Shown in pieces: positions 16,059 to 25,442 of a stretch of DNA of 64,000 nucleotides. Made by a program: the position numbers and the translations under genes. Position 1 is the first letter of the stretch. The number at the start of each line of letters is the position of its first letter. The DNA is from Flavobacterium sp. SUN046 (GTDB lineage: Bacteria > Bacteroidota > Bacteroidia > Flavobacteriales > Flavobacteriaceae), in NCBI RefSeq assembly GCF_028867965.1, contig NZ_JAPQNT010000001.1, positions 248,001-312,000 of the forward strand. The letters are read 5' to 3'. Under the pieces are notes generated by a model that had not been told where the DNA came from, did no database searches, and worked only from the letters and a program-made list of their open reading frames with translations.

Positions 16059-18173
16059 TTACTTCACCATTGGAAATCCTTTACTTCGCATTAAGGCGTC
16101 AACTTTGGCATCGCGACCTCTAAAGCTTCTAAAAGCATCGCCTTGATCGGTAGTGTTACCCGAACTGAAAACATATTTTAAAAGACGTTTTGCAACTTCT
16201 TTATCATAAGGCCCTTTTGCTTCGGTAAATGCTTCATAAGCATCGGCACAAATTACGTCTGCCCATAAATAACTATAATATCCGGCTGAATATTCATCAC
16301 TTGAAAAAATATGCCCAAATTGTGGTGTTCTGTGACGCATTACAATTTCTGACGGCATATTCAATTCGGCTAACGTAGTTCTTTCAAACTCATCTGGATT
16401 GATGGTTTTGTTGCCTTCCATGTGCAATTTCATATCAATTAATGCACTCGAAATTAATTCAACTGTATTAAACCCTTCATTAAAATGCGATGCTTTTTCG
16501 ATTTTATCCAGCAATAATTGCGGCATTGGCTGATTGGTTTTAGCATTCAAAGCATAGTTTTTTAAAACTTCTGGAGTTGATAACCAATGCTCTAAAATTT
16601 GTGATGGAAATTCAACATAATCACGAGCTACATTTGTTCCAGCTAAAAGCGGATAATTTACATTAGAACACAATCCGTGTAATGCATGACCAAATTCGTG
16701 AAAAAGAGTACTTGCATCGTCCCAAGAAATTAAAACTGGCTCGCCTTGAGCACCTTTTATAAAATTGGCATTATTAGAAACTATAGTTGGAACATTTCCA
16801 TTAAAGCGTTCTTGTGTTCGGTACTCATTCATCCATGCACCGGAGCGTTTTCCTTTGCGTGCATAAGGATCAAAATACCACAAACCTACATTTTTACCTG
16901 TTGTTTTATTAACAACTTCATAAACAGTTACATCTTCTAGATACACAGGAACGTTATTGGCTGGAATAAATTTCAAGTCGAATAATTCGCCTGCAACCCA
17001 GAACATTCCTTCTTTTAATTTATCTAATTGCAAGTATTGCTTTACTTCATTTTGATCTAAATCGTATTTTTCAATTCTAACTTTTTCAGCATAATAACGA
17101 TAATCCCAAGGTTCAATTTTAAAATTACCATTCTCTTTATTGACTATATTTTGCATATCGGCAACTTCAACTTTCACTTGCGCAATGGCAGGCTTCCAGA
17201 TATCTAACATTAATTTCATGGCATTTTGTGGATTTTTTGCCATTGTATTTGACAATTTCCAATCGGCATGCGATTTATAACCCATTAGTTTGGCTCTTTC
17301 GGCACGAAGCTTTAATATTTCGGTAATTCCTGCATTATTATCTTGCGCATTGGCATTATCACCGCGATTGACAAACATTCTCCAAACTTTTTCACGCAAA
17401 CCTCTGTTACTAGAATACGTTAAAAATGGTTCAACCGATGAACGTGTATTGGAAACACAACCTAAGCTTGATAGTTTATGATCTTTAGCACTCGCAATTG
17501 CGGCATTTTTTAATTCATCAGATAATCCTGCAAAGTCATCATTAGATTTTAATTCAACAAATTGGTTGTTTTCTTCAGCAAGTAAATTTTGGCTAAACTT
17601 GATATACAATCCAGCTAATTTTTGATTGATTTCACTAACTTTCGCTTTGGTTTTAGCATCTAGTTTGGCACCACGATAAACAAATTCATCATAATATACT
17701 TTTACCAATCGTTGTTGCTCTTTAGTTAGCTTCGATTTGTCTTTAGCATTGTAAACCGTTTGAATTCGCTTAAAAAGTTTAGTGTTTTGATATAATTTAT
17801 CTGAAATTGAAGCCAATTTAGGTTCCATTTCATTTTCGATTGGTTCAAATTCTGGACTGTTTATATTGGAACTGTAAATTCCGTAAACAGCACTTACTCT
17901 CGAAAGTTTTTTTCCGGTTTTTTCTAATGCTTCGATTGTATTTTTGAAAGTAGCTGCTTTAGGATTATTGGCAATAGCCTCAATTTCATTCAATTTTTCT
18001 TGCATTGCAAATTCCATTGCAGGTTTAAAATCAGAAATCTTGTATTCATTAAAAGCTGGAACGCCACCATAATTTCCTTTCCAATCTTTTAAAAGTGGAT
18101 TGTCTTTTATATTTTGTGCATTTGCTCCCAAGATTGCAGAACCCATTAAAATTGCTGTCATAATTTTTTTCAT
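16059..18173 (-). CDS. Exported M3 family metallopeptidase (peptidyl-dipeptidase Dcp-like)
   Basis: This 704-residue zinc peptidase begins with a signal peptide (MKKIMTAILMGSAILGANAQ), so it acts in the periplasm or is exported. The catalytic motif FHEFGHALHGL (zinc ligands in HEFGH, near residue 490) and the downstream glutamate region fit thimet-oligopeptidase-like peptidyl-dipeptidases, which release dipeptides from C-termini. DPYARKGKRSGAWM and SAGYYSYLWADVICADAYEAF also match the family. ATG 18173 is chosen because it starts the signal peptide. A consensus promoter lies upstream. Its stop codon directly abuts a family B repeat. Confidence 0.93.
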   Translation of the reverse strand: MKKIMTAILMGSAILGANAQNIKDNPLLKDWKGNYGGVPAFNEYKISDFKPAMEFAMQEKLNEIEAIANNPKAATFKNTIEALEKTGKKLSRVSAVYGIYSSNINSPEFEPIENEMEPKLASISDKLYQNTKLFKRIQTVYNAKDKSKLTKEQQRLVKVYYDEFVYRGAKLDAKTKAKVSEINQKLAGLYIKFSQNLLAEENNQFVELKSNDDFAGLSDELKNAAIASAKDHKLSSLGCVSNTRSSVEPFLTYSSNRGLREKVWRMFVNRGDNANAQDNNAGITEILKLRAERAKLMGYKSHADWKLSNTMAKNPQNAMKLMLDIWKPAIAQVKVEVADMQNIVNKENGNFKIEPWDYRYYAEKVRIEKYDLDQNEVKQYLQLDKLKEGMFWVAGELFDLKFIPANNVPVYLEDVTVYEVVNKTTGKNVGLWYFDPYARKGKRSGAWMNEYRTQERFNGNVPTIVSNNANFIKGAQGEPVLISWDDASTLFHEFGHALHGLCSNVNYPLLAGTNVARDYVEFPSQILEHWLSTPEVLKNYALNAKTNQPMPQLLLDKIEKASHFNEGFNTVELISSALIDMKLHMEGNKTINPDEFERTTLAELNMPSEIVMRHRTPQFGHIFSSDEYSAGYYSYLWADVICADAYEAFTEAKGPYDKEVAKRLLKYVFSSGNTTDQGDAFRSFRGRDAKVDALMRSKGFPMVK

Positions 18174-18194
18174 GTTGTAGTATCGTTTGGAAAA

Positions 18195-18226
18195 CAAATA
18201 TAGTAAATAGAATTAAGTGTAAACAA
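18195..18226 (-). promoter_or_regulatory. Promoter of the M3 peptidase gene
   Basis: The minus strand has TTG (18224-18226), 21 nt, then TATATTTG (18195-18202), matching the Bacteroidota consensus, 21 nt upstream of the ATG. Confidence 0.7.
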
Positions 18227-18306
18227 ATCTTAAAAATGAATCAGATTTAGAAAGTATAAATTTTATTTTTATATTTATTGAAATTTTACAATTCACCTTT
18301 ATTATT

Positions 18307-21300
18307 TTGACTTTGAAAAAATCACTTTTGCTTTCATTTTTCTTTTGTACGACTCTTATTTTTGCTCAAAAAGAAAAAACATTATTTTGGGAAATTTCGG
18401 GTAACGGATTAGCCAAAAACTCATATCTATATGGAACAATGCACGTTAGTGATAAAGTTTCTTATCATCTATCGGATGCTTTTTTCAAAAACCTATTAAA
18501 TGCTGATATTGTTAGTAATGAAAGTGATCCCGAAACTTGGGATGACATTTTAAGTTTGGTACGAACTAACGAACTCGAATCGCCTTATAATTTTTACAGT
18601 TCTTTTTATCTCAAACCTTTAAAAAGTAAAGAAATAAATGCGGCTTTTATTAATGAAAATTATTTTTCTAATATGTTGTCAGGTATTGAAGGTGCACAAG
18701 CCGATTTTCAAGAAAATACTGTTTTAGACATGTTCATTTATCAAACCGGAAAAAAATATAAAAAACGTATTGTTGGTTTAGAAAGCGCAAAAGGTTCGAT
18801 GCTTTCAATCATGAAAATTAAACAAGACGAAGCCAAACCTGATGATAAAAATATTGAAAAATTAATGAAAATCATTAAAAATGGTAATTTCAATGAAACA
18901 TTAAAAAGTTTTTACCGAGAAAAAGACATAGTAATGTTAGACTCCATTTACAAATTAATGATGTCTAAAAAAGCACATGAAGTAATGATTATCAATCGCA
19001 ATCAAGTGATGACGAGAAGTATTGATTCACTTGCTAAAACTGGAAGTTTATTTTCGGCAGTTGGCGCAGCACATTTAGCTGGAAAAGGCGGAATTATTCA
19101 ATTGTTAAGAGATAAAGGTTACACCGTTACGCCCATTGTTGATGTGATTTCTGAAAACGGTCAAAAACAGAAAAAAGCCATTGAAGAATTTTTTCCAAAT
19201 CCGGGTTTTACGGTAACTGCTACAGCAGATGAAATGGTGAAAATGCCTTTGAATAAAAAAATAATTCCATCTAAAGAAAATATCGGTTCGCCTGATTTTA
19301 CTAATGGTGGAACGATTAACATCAAACGGATTCCTTTAAATCAATTCCTAAATAAAAAAAATGAATTGTTCAATCCTAAATCGTTAGACAGTTTGTTTTT
19401 TGAAAATATTGCTGGTGAAATTAGCGAAAAAACATTCTTTAAAGAAGAAAATTATGTTGGTTATGATATTAAAAACACAACCAAAAACGGAAATAGTCAA
19501 CATTGGAGATTTTACATCACACCGCTTGAAATAGTAGCGATTTCAATGACTGGTTCGGGAAATTATACCAAACAATTTGATAAAGAAATATTTGATAACA
19601 TTAAAATAAAACCATTTAAAAATTCTTGGGATAAAATCGCTCCTAAAAAAGGTGGTTTCACTGTAGATGTGCCTTCGTTTAATTCGGTTTACGGTAATTC
19701 TGACGAATTGAGCAATGTTGAAATTCAAGCGTATGATGCCGCTGAAAAAGCGTACTATTTTGTTACCGAAAGAACATTAAATAATACTAATTTGCTTGAA
19801 GAAAATGAATTTGAATTGAAGCAAATACAGTATGAATTTTACCTTCAACATGATATTGATTCAACCAATACAGTTTATGATAAAGTAAAAAAAACTGTTC
19901 AATCGGAATCGAAAATTGGCAATCAAAAGATAAAATTGAAATCGGTAATTAACGGAACAAAATATTATTTATTAGGAACTGTAAATTCATCAGATTCGAA
20001 TTCCAATCGTTTTTTCGATTCTTTTAAAGAGGAAAAATTCAATTACTCTGAAAAAACAAAAATCTTTAGCGACACTATTGCAAAATTTAAAATTGAAATT
20101 CCTGAAAAGGAAAATGAAAGTTTGTTTTTAGAATTAAATAAAGATGATGATAAAGATAAAAATAAGTTTCTTTCAAAATCTATAGACTACACGTTTCATT
20201 CACAATCGGGCCAAGAAGTTGCTTTAGAATATTACAAATACCACAAATATGAAAGCATCCAAAATTTAGATTCGGTAAAAGTGAATTTTAGACGATTGTT
20301 TTTAAAAGAAGAAAACAACACAAAATTTGAATATGATGATGAGGGAAATAATAATTATGATGATGAATATAGTTCTTCTTCAATTTCGCTTTCTAATTTT
20401 AGTTTTAATTCTAAGAAAGGGTTTTCTGAATCTTTGTGGTTCAAAATGATGCAAAAAGAAGATGAAAAATATGAAATTATTAGCGAATCAACTTCTTATG
20501 ATAAAGAAAAAAACAGTCATGTTTTTGAAGCTTTAGTTTCAAGACCAAGTGCATCGCAAGCTATTAAATATAAAATATTTTTTAACGAAGATTCCAATAC
20601 ACAGTTGACGGCTTTGGTGCCTAAAAATTACAAAAACGATGATGCCTTTATAGAAAAAACTTTTAATTCATTAGTTTTCACAGATAAAAATAAAACATCT
20701 GTTTTTGACGACAAACTCCAACTATTTATAGAAGATGCCAATAGTGAAAAAGACACCATTCGCTTCTCGGCATTGAAATCGGTTTATGAATTAAAAGTGG
20801 ATAAAAAGGATATTGATACCGTTACTAATTTCTTAAATACATTTCAGTTTAAAGATAATGAGAGTTACACAATCAAAGTTTTAATTGAAAAATTGGGCGA
20901 AATTCAAGACGAAAAAATAATTCCGTATTTAGAAGAATTATACAAAAAAGAAGGAACAAAAACTTTAATCCAAATTGGAGTTTTGAATGCTTTGACCAAC
21001 CAAAAATCTAAAATTGCATATAAAAAGATTGCCGATTTATTAGAATACGATTTGCCACTTTCAGACAATCAATATGAAATTTCTAATTTGTTTTCACAAT
21101 TTCAGGATGATTTAGAAAACAGTAAAGTATTGTTTCCTAAAATATTTCAGTTTTATAGTATTAAAGAATACAATGAGCCTGTAATAAATTTTTGTAATAA
21201 ATTGTTTGACAGCAACTTGGTGAGTTCTAAAAAATTAAATTCCTTCAAAAAAATAATCAACACCAACGCCAAATTAGAATACAAAAGAATATTAAGTTGG

Positions 21301-22086
21301 AAAGAGAAAAATCCGATTGAAGACGAAGATGAGATTAAAACTATTGCTACCAAAACAATTCAGGCTGTAACCGAAAAAATTGAAGAAATTACAGATGAAA
21401 CTGTAAATGAACCAGCAGTTGCTGACTATTCTGAGGAAGTTGAAACCTCTGATGCGCCAGTTGAAGATTTATTAAATTACATGAGTTTATTATCGAATTT
21501 TACTGAAGATGATGCCACAAAATCATTATTTGAAAAAATAAAATCTTTAAATATTCCGCAGTTAAATGTTGAATTAATCCGATTGGGAATTTTGAATAAT
21601 ACGTTACTACAAGATGAAATTGAAGAAGCATTAAATAATTCTAAAACCAGATTTATAACAATTCAATTGCTGTTAAACAAGAATAAAACAGAACTTTTAA
21701 AAACTATTTCCGACGAAGAAATTGCAAAATCAGCCGTTATTAATTTTGAAGGATTACGCGATAAAGATGCTATTTCATTAATTAGTCAGCAAATTGTTGA
21801 TTTTAACGGAAAAGAAGTTACGTACTATTTCTTTGAAATTGCCAAAAAAGTTAAAGACGATGAAGTTGTAAAAAAAGAACTTTATCCGATTGCTTTTGTT
21901 AATGACAATAAGAAAATAAATCCGTTAGCCTATCGAAGTTTTGGTTCAGAATCTATTGAAGAAACTGATGATATTGCCAAAAAATGCCAAGCCATTATCA
22001 TTAAAAATTTGAATCAAAAACATTTTAGAGCATCATTTAAAAAACAAGAAGACGAAAACCAAAATTCATATTTGGGTGATTATTAA
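18307..22086 (+). CDS. Large TraB/GumN-family protein with C-terminal helical repeats
   Basis: This is a 1259-residue exported protein. A signal peptide (LKKSLLLSFFFCTTLIFAQ) precedes a TraB/PrgY/GumN-like domain (about 22-290). Its two family motifs are visible: NSYLYGTMHVSD early and FSAVGAAHLAGKGGIIQLLRDKGYTV late. The middle third is unassigned and beta-rich by appearance. From about 800 on, short helical units (YLEELYKKEGTKTLIQIGVLNALTNQKSKIAYKKIADLL) suggest HEAT-like repeats, followed by an acidic linker. The TraB fold relates to metal-dependent proteases, but activity here is unproven. There is no ATG: TTG 18307 or TTG 18313 must start it, and 18313 gives the neatest signal peptide. 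Confidence 0.78.
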   Translation: MTLKKSLLLSFFFCTTLIFAQKEKTLFWEISGNGLAKNSYLYGTMHVSDKVSYHLSDAFFKNLLNADIVSNESDPETWDDILSLVRTNELESPYNFYSSFYLKPLKSKEINAAFINENYFSNMLSGIEGAQADFQENTVLDMFIYQTGKKYKKRIVGLESAKGSMLSIMKIKQDEAKPDDKNIEKLMKIIKNGNFNETLKSFYREKDIVMLDSIYKLMMSKKAHEVMIINRNQVMTRSIDSLAKTGSLFSAVGAAHLAGKGGIIQLLRDKGYTVTPIVDVISENGQKQKKAIEEFFPNPGFTVTATADEMVKMPLNKKIIPSKENIGSPDFTNGGTINIKRIPLNQFLNKKNELFNPKSLDSLFFENIAGEISEKTFFKEENYVGYDIKNTTKNGNSQHWRFYITPLEIVAISMTGSGNYTKQFDKEIFDNIKIKPFKNSWDKIAPKKGGFTVDVPSFNSVYGNSDELSNVEIQAYDAAEKAYYFVTERTLNNTNLLEENEFELKQIQYEFYLQHDIDSTNTVYDKVKKTVQSESKIGNQKIKLKSVINGTKYYLLGTVNSSDSNSNRFFDSFKEEKFNYSEKTKIFSDTIAKFKIEIPEKENESLFLELNKDDDKDKNKFLSKSIDYTFHSQSGQEVALEYYKYHKYESIQNLDSVKVNFRRLFLKEENNTKFEYDDEGNNNYDDEYSSSSISLSNFSFNSKKGFSESLWFKMMQKEDEKYEIISESTSYDKEKNSHVFEALVSRPSASQAIKYKIFFNEDSNTQLTALVPKNYKNDDAFIEKTFNSLVFTDKNKTSVFDDKLQLFIEDANSEKDTIRFSALKSVYELKVDKKDIDTVTNFLNTFQFKDNESYTIKVLIEKLGEIQDEKIIPYLEELYKKEGTKTLIQIGVLNALTNQKSKIAYKKIADLLEYDLPLSDNQYEISNLFSQFQDDLENSKVLFPKIFQFYSIKEYNEPVINFCNKLFDSNLVSSKKLNSFKKIINTNAKLEYKRILSWKEKNPIEDEDEIKTIATKTIQAVTEKIEEITDETVNEPAVADYSEEVETSDAPVEDLLNYMSLLSNFTEDDATKSLFEKIKSLNIPQLNVELIRLGILNNTLLQDEIEEALNNSKTRFITIQLLLNKNKTELLKTISDEEIAKSAVINFEGLRDKDAISLISQQIVDFNGKEVTYYFFEIAKKVKDDEVVKKELYPIAFVNDNKKINPLAYRSFGSESIEETDDIAKKCQAIIIKNLNQKHFRASFKKQEDENQNSYLGDY

Positions 22087-22099
22087 AGCAAATTAAAAC

Positions 22100-22747
22100 A
22101 TGTTTCAATCGAAAAAAAATACCGTTTACATTATTCTAGCTGGAATTTTTATTACCAATGCTGTTGTTGCAGAGTTAATTGGCGGAAAACTAATTCATGT
22201 TGGAAGCGCGGTGATGAGTATTGGTATTTTGCCTTGGCCAATTGTATTTGTAACTACCGACTTAATTAATGAATATTTTGGTGAAAAAGGCGTTAGAAAA
22301 TTGTCATTAATTACTGCCAGCTTAATTGCCTATACTTTTATAATCTTATTTTTTGCAATGAAAATTCCAGCCGTCAACGGAAAAGGTTTGGTTTCTGATA
22401 TGCAATTTAATGGCGTTTTTGGTCAAAGTATGTGGATTATTGTAGGAAGTTTGATTGCATTTGTAATTTCACAATTAATAGACGTAACACTATTTCATTT
22501 TGTAAAAAACAAAACTGGCAATAAAATGATTTGGCTGCGAAGTACTGGTTCAACGGTGATTTCACAATTATTTGATAGTTTTATTGTTGCTGGAATCGCC
22601 TTTTGGTTACCAGGAAAAATGACTACTGAAGTATTTATAGTATCGGCATTTACCGGTTATTTTGTGAAATTAATTATTGCTGTTTTAATGACGCCAATGA
22701 TTTATTTGGGACATTCGTTAATTGAAAAATACATTCATGGTGAATAA
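22100..22747 (+). CDS. Queuosine precursor transporter (YhhQ/QPTR family)
   Basis: This 215-residue inner-membrane protein has about six hydrophobic segments and the family signatures AELIGGKLIHVGSAVMSIGILPWPIVFVTTDLINEYFGEKGVRK (about 24-67) and TGSTVISQLFDSFIVAGIAFWLPG. The YhhQ family imports the queuosine precursors preQ0 or preQ1. queD of the same pathway is at 61584. The gene lies 13 nt after the TraB-like gene and overlaps tag by 11 nt, so it is probably in one transcript with both. Substrate is by family knowledge, not by a site seen here. Confidence 0.9.
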   Translation: MFQSKKNTVYIILAGIFITNAVVAELIGGKLIHVGSAVMSIGILPWPIVFVTTDLINEYFGEKGVRKLSLITASLIAYTFIILFFAMKIPAVNGKGLVSDMQFNGVFGQSMWIIVGSLIAFVISQLIDVTLFHFVKNKTGNKMIWLRSTGSTVISQLFDSFIVAGIAFWLPGKMTTEVFIVSAFTGYFVKLIIAVLMTPMIYLGHSLIEKYIHGE

Positions 22748-23297
22748 AACACGTTGCGGTTGGTGCGAAAAAGACGATTTGTATCGCGATTATCACGATA
22801 ACGAATGGGGAAAACCTGTTTATGATGATGACAAATTATTTGAATTTTTAATTTTAGAAACGTTTCAAGCCGGATTGAGTTGGCACATGATTTTGAAAAA
22901 ACGCGAAAACTTTAGAAAAGCATTTGCCAATTTTGATTACAATATAGTTGCCTTTTTTGATGATTATGAAGTTGAAAAACTATTGAAAAACGAAGGCATA
23001 ATTCGTAATCGTTTAAAAATTAAAGCTACCATAACCAACGCAATTGCTTTTAAGAAAGTACAGGAAGAATTTGGAAGTTTCTCTAAATATATTTGGAATT
23101 TCACTGGTGGAAAACCAATTGAAAACAACCGAAAAAGTTTAAAAGAAGTTCCGGCAACAACGCCACTTTCTGACGAAATTTCTAAAGATTTAAAAAAACG
23201 CGGCTTCAAGTTTGTTGGTTCAACCGTTGTATATGCGCACATGCAAGCTACCGGAATGGTGAATGATCATGTTGAGGATTGCTGGACACAGAAATAG
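22737..23297 (+). CDS. tag: DNA-3-methyladenine glycosylase I
   Basis: This 186-residue base-excision repair enzyme removes 3-methyladenine from DNA. It carries the family zinc snap: Cys7 in KTRCGWCEKDD, His20 in YHDNEWGKP, and His178/Cys182 in DHVEDCW, with the same spacing as the E. coli enzyme. LETFQAGLSWHMILKKRENFRKAF forms the helix-hairpin-helix core. The ATG at 22737 is preferred over 22722 because MVNKTRCGW matches the usual N-terminus. It overlaps the transporter gene by 11 nt. A repeat fragment (family E) follows its stop. Confidence 0.95.
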   Translation: MVNKTRCGWCEKDDLYRDYHDNEWGKPVYDDDKLFEFLILETFQAGLSWHMILKKRENFRKAFANFDYNIVAFFDDYEVEKLLKNEGIIRNRLKIKATITNAIAFKKVQEEFGSFSKYIWNFTGGKPIENNRKSLKEVPATTPLSDEISKDLKKRGFKFVGSTVVYAHMQATGMVNDHVEDCWTQK

Positions 23298-23330
23298 TTA
23301 GCAGTGTTCAGATTTTAGTTGGTAGATTTC
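23297..23330. repeat. Short dispersed repeat fragment (family E) after tag
   Basis: AATAGTTAGCAGTGTTCAG resembles the sequence after the polA stop at 11290. It lies in the convergent gap between tag and aat. Confidence 0.35.
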
Positions 23331-23956
23331 AAAATCATCATAAATGTTGCTCTAGAAATCTCAAACGCTCCTAATTTTTCTAAATGATCGTTATGAATTT
23401 GACAATCTAATAACTTATAATTATTTGTTTTCAAATATTCAATCAGTTTTACAAAAGCAACTTTACTAGCATTTGGCACTTTAGAAAACATACTTTCACC
23501 ACAAAAAACGTGTCCTAAATCAACACCATATAATCCACCAACTAGTTCATTATCTTGCCAAACTTCTACTGACATTACTTTTCCGAGTTGATGTAATTTA
23601 GTATATGATTTTATAATATCATTAGTAATCCAAGTTCCGTTTTGACCTTTTCGTTCAATATTTTGACAATTAGTTATAACTGAATTGAAATCTTTATTTA
23701 TGGTTACTTCAAAAATATTTCTGTTGATGATATTCCGTAAACTTTTTGAAACTTTATAATCGTTCGGGTTGACAACCATTCGTTCAGGCGGTGACCACCA
23801 AAGTATTGGTTCGTTATCATTAAACCATGGAAAAATACCATTTTTATAGGCCAAAAGCAGTCGTTCAACAGACAAATCGCCACCAACAGCCAAAATACCT
23901 TCATAGGAAGCTTCTTCAACTGGTGGGAAATAAAGTTCTTTGGTTAGAAAATACAT
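23315..23956 (-). CDS. aat: Leucyl/phenylalanyl-tRNA--protein transferase
   Basis: This 213-residue enzyme adds Leu or Phe to N-terminal Arg or Lys of proteins, marking them for ClpAP by the N-end rule. Motifs: FPPVEEASYEGILAVGGDLSVERLLLAYKNGIFPWF, WWSPPERMV, GTWITNDIIKSYTKLHQLG and VGGLYGVDLGHVFCGESMFS. ATG 23956 (MYFLTKELYFPP) is chosen because the 18 residues upstream are a run of Phe-rich sequence from a poly-purine tract. It converges with tag. Confidence 0.95.
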   Translation of the reverse strand: MYFLTKELYFPPVEEASYEGILAVGGDLSVERLLLAYKNGIFPWFNDNEPILWWSPPERMVVNPNDYKVSKSLRNIINRNIFEVTINKDFNSVITNCQNIERKGQNGTWITNDIIKSYTKLHQLGKVMSVEVWQDNELVGGLYGVDLGHVFCGESMFSKVPNASKVAFVKLIEYLKTNNYKLLDCQIHNDHLEKLGAFEISRATFMMILKSTN

Positions 23957-24012
23957 TTTAAAAATATAGAAAATAGAGAATAGAAAAAAGAAAAAAGATG
24001 TAGTAAGCAAAA

Positions 24013-24045
24013 GCCATTCTAAAATTTGCTTAAAATTAGAATGGC
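24013..24045. terminator. Hairpin between the DUF3127 gene and aat
   Basis: GCCATTCTA (24013-24021) pairs with TAGAATGGC (24037-24045). The T-run on the minus strand is interrupted, so termination strength is uncertain. Confidence 0.5.
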
Positions 24046-24074
24046 AGTTTTTACTCTTTTATCTATTTTCTTTT

Positions 24075-24452
24075 TTAGAAAGGTAAATCGTCGTGTTCTT
24101 CTTCTTTAAAATTAGTTGCTGGAGCAAACGCTTCAGCTGCAGGCATTGGAGGCATTTGTGCTGCTGCTGGTGCTTCAGTTTGCAATTTTTCAATTCTCCA
24201 ACCTTTAATTGAATTGAAATATTTAGTTTCTCCTTGAGGATTAACCCATTCTCTTCCGCCTAAATTGATAGAAACTTTTACGTTTTCACCAACTGCTACA
24301 TTATTTAATAAATCGCTTTTGTCTTGAACAAATTCAATCATAATACTCTGCGGATATTGCTCATCTGTTGTAACAACCAATTCTCTTTTTTTAAATGTTG
24401 GGCTTACTTGTTGTTCATCACCAACTACTTTCACTTTTCCTGAAACTTCCAT
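24075..24452 (-). CDS. DUF3127 domain protein with SSB-like acidic C-terminal tip
   Basis: This 125-residue protein matches DUF3127, a small Bacteroidota family with an OB-like beta barrel: MEVSGKVKVVGDEQQVSPTFKKRELVVTTDEQYPQSIMIEFVQDK, then KYFNSIKGWRIEKL. A Pro/Ala/Met-rich linker (about residues 88-112) leads to a C-terminus EEEHDDLPF. That layout closely parallels SSB, whose acidic DDxPF tip recruits repair proteins. Nucleic acid binding is inferred. ATG 24452 is used since it starts the conserved strand. It follows the flavin reductase gene by 11 nt and is probably in its operon. Confidence 0.8.
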   Translation of the reverse strand: MEVSGKVKVVGDEQQVSPTFKKRELVVTTDEQYPQSIMIEFVQDKSDLLNNVAVGENVKVSINLGGREWVNPQGETKYFNSIKGWRIEKLQTEAPAAAQMPPMPAAEAFAPATNFKEEEHDDLPF

Positions 24453-24463
24453 AATATTATTGT

Positions 24464-25339
24464 TTATTGTTTTGCTAAAAGCACTTTCCAAGCGGTTAGT
24501 ACTTCATTTTTATCTAAATATATTTTTGCTAGTTGGTGTTTTTTAACCTCATCATCAGCACTTAAAACACCTTTCACTTCAAAATTTTGTTTTACAAATA
24601 TAGTAATTTCTTCTATTGTTGGCAACGCTTCTATATTTCCTAATTTGCCTAAATCGTTTCCCTTAAAAATGGGACTTTCTTTTACAAAATCCGGAATTGC
24701 ATCTACACCAATTCCTAAAGTTGCCAAAGGTTTTTCGACTTCAAAAAGTCCTGCGTTGGCTCTTGAATACCAATTTCCGCCCAAGCGAGAAACTAAATCA
24801 ATTTTCATTGGGTCGATAGTTCCATTTTCGTCTAAAACTGCTTCATTGATATGAATTTTAAGCACTTCACAAATAATCATATTTCCGGCGCCACCTTCAG
24901 TTCCTAAAGCTATAATTTCGTTGACTTTGCATTCAAATTGCACCGGACTTTCGGCAACGCGATATGGTTTTACAATTTCTGAAAGAATTGGTGTTAATCC
25001 AGCTTTTGCAAATTCATTTACGCCATCAGCATATTCAGTACTTGACAATGACATTTGTTGCACAATATCATAATTTACAACATTAATTACAACTTGTTTC
25101 GTGTCTTGGCAGTTAATTAATGTATGTTTTATAGAATTATCACGCACGCGTCTTGCAGGCGAAAACACCAAAATTGGCGGATTAGAACTAAAAATATTAA
25201 AAAAACTAAACGGTGATAAATTGGGTTTTCCATTTTTATCCATTGTACTGGCAAATGCTATTGGTCGAGGCGCAACAGCACTTTGCAAATAACCTTGTAA
25301 TTTAGCTGGAGAAAGTTCTTTGGGATCAATAGTTAACAT
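24464..25339 (-). CDS. Flavin reductase family (FMN-binding split-barrel) protein
   Basis: This 291-residue protein has the FMN-binding split barrel of flavin reductase-like oxidoreductases: VAPRPIAFASTMDKNGKPNLSPFSFFNIFSSNPPILVFSP (about 22-61), then a conserved GTEGGAGNMIICEVLKIHI and SRLGGNWYSRANAGLFEV. About 90 extra residues at the C-terminus are helical and unassigned. It would bind FMN in the cytoplasm; the electron donor and partner oxygenase are not evident. A consensus promoter precedes it and the DUF3127 gene follows. Confidence 0.87.
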   Translation of the reverse strand: MLTIDPKELSPAKLQGYLQSAVAPRPIAFASTMDKNGKPNLSPFSFFNIFSSNPPILVFSPARRVRDNSIKHTLINCQDTKQVVINVVNYDIVQQMSLSSTEYADGVNEFAKAGLTPILSEIVKPYRVAESPVQFECKVNEIIALGTEGGAGNMIICEVLKIHINEAVLDENGTIDPMKIDLVSRLGGNWYSRANAGLFEVEKPLATLGIGVDAIPDFVKESPIFKGNDLGKLGNIEALPTIEEITIFVKQNFEVKGVLSADDEVKKHQLAKIYLDKNEVLTAWKVLLAKQ

Positions 25340-25355
25340 AAAAAATCAATTTGGA

Positions 25356-25384
25356 CAAAGATAAGAAATCATCAGTTATGACAA
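25356..25384 (-). promoter_or_regulatory. Promoter of the flavin reductase/DUF3127 unit
   Basis: The minus strand has TTG (25382-25384), 18 nt, TATCTTTG (25356-25363): a full consensus match, 17 nt before the ATG. Confidence 0.75.
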
Positions 25385-25442
25385 TTTGAAATATCAATAT
25401 CAATTTTGAAAAAAATCATTACTTTTAAACAAAAATTTATAA

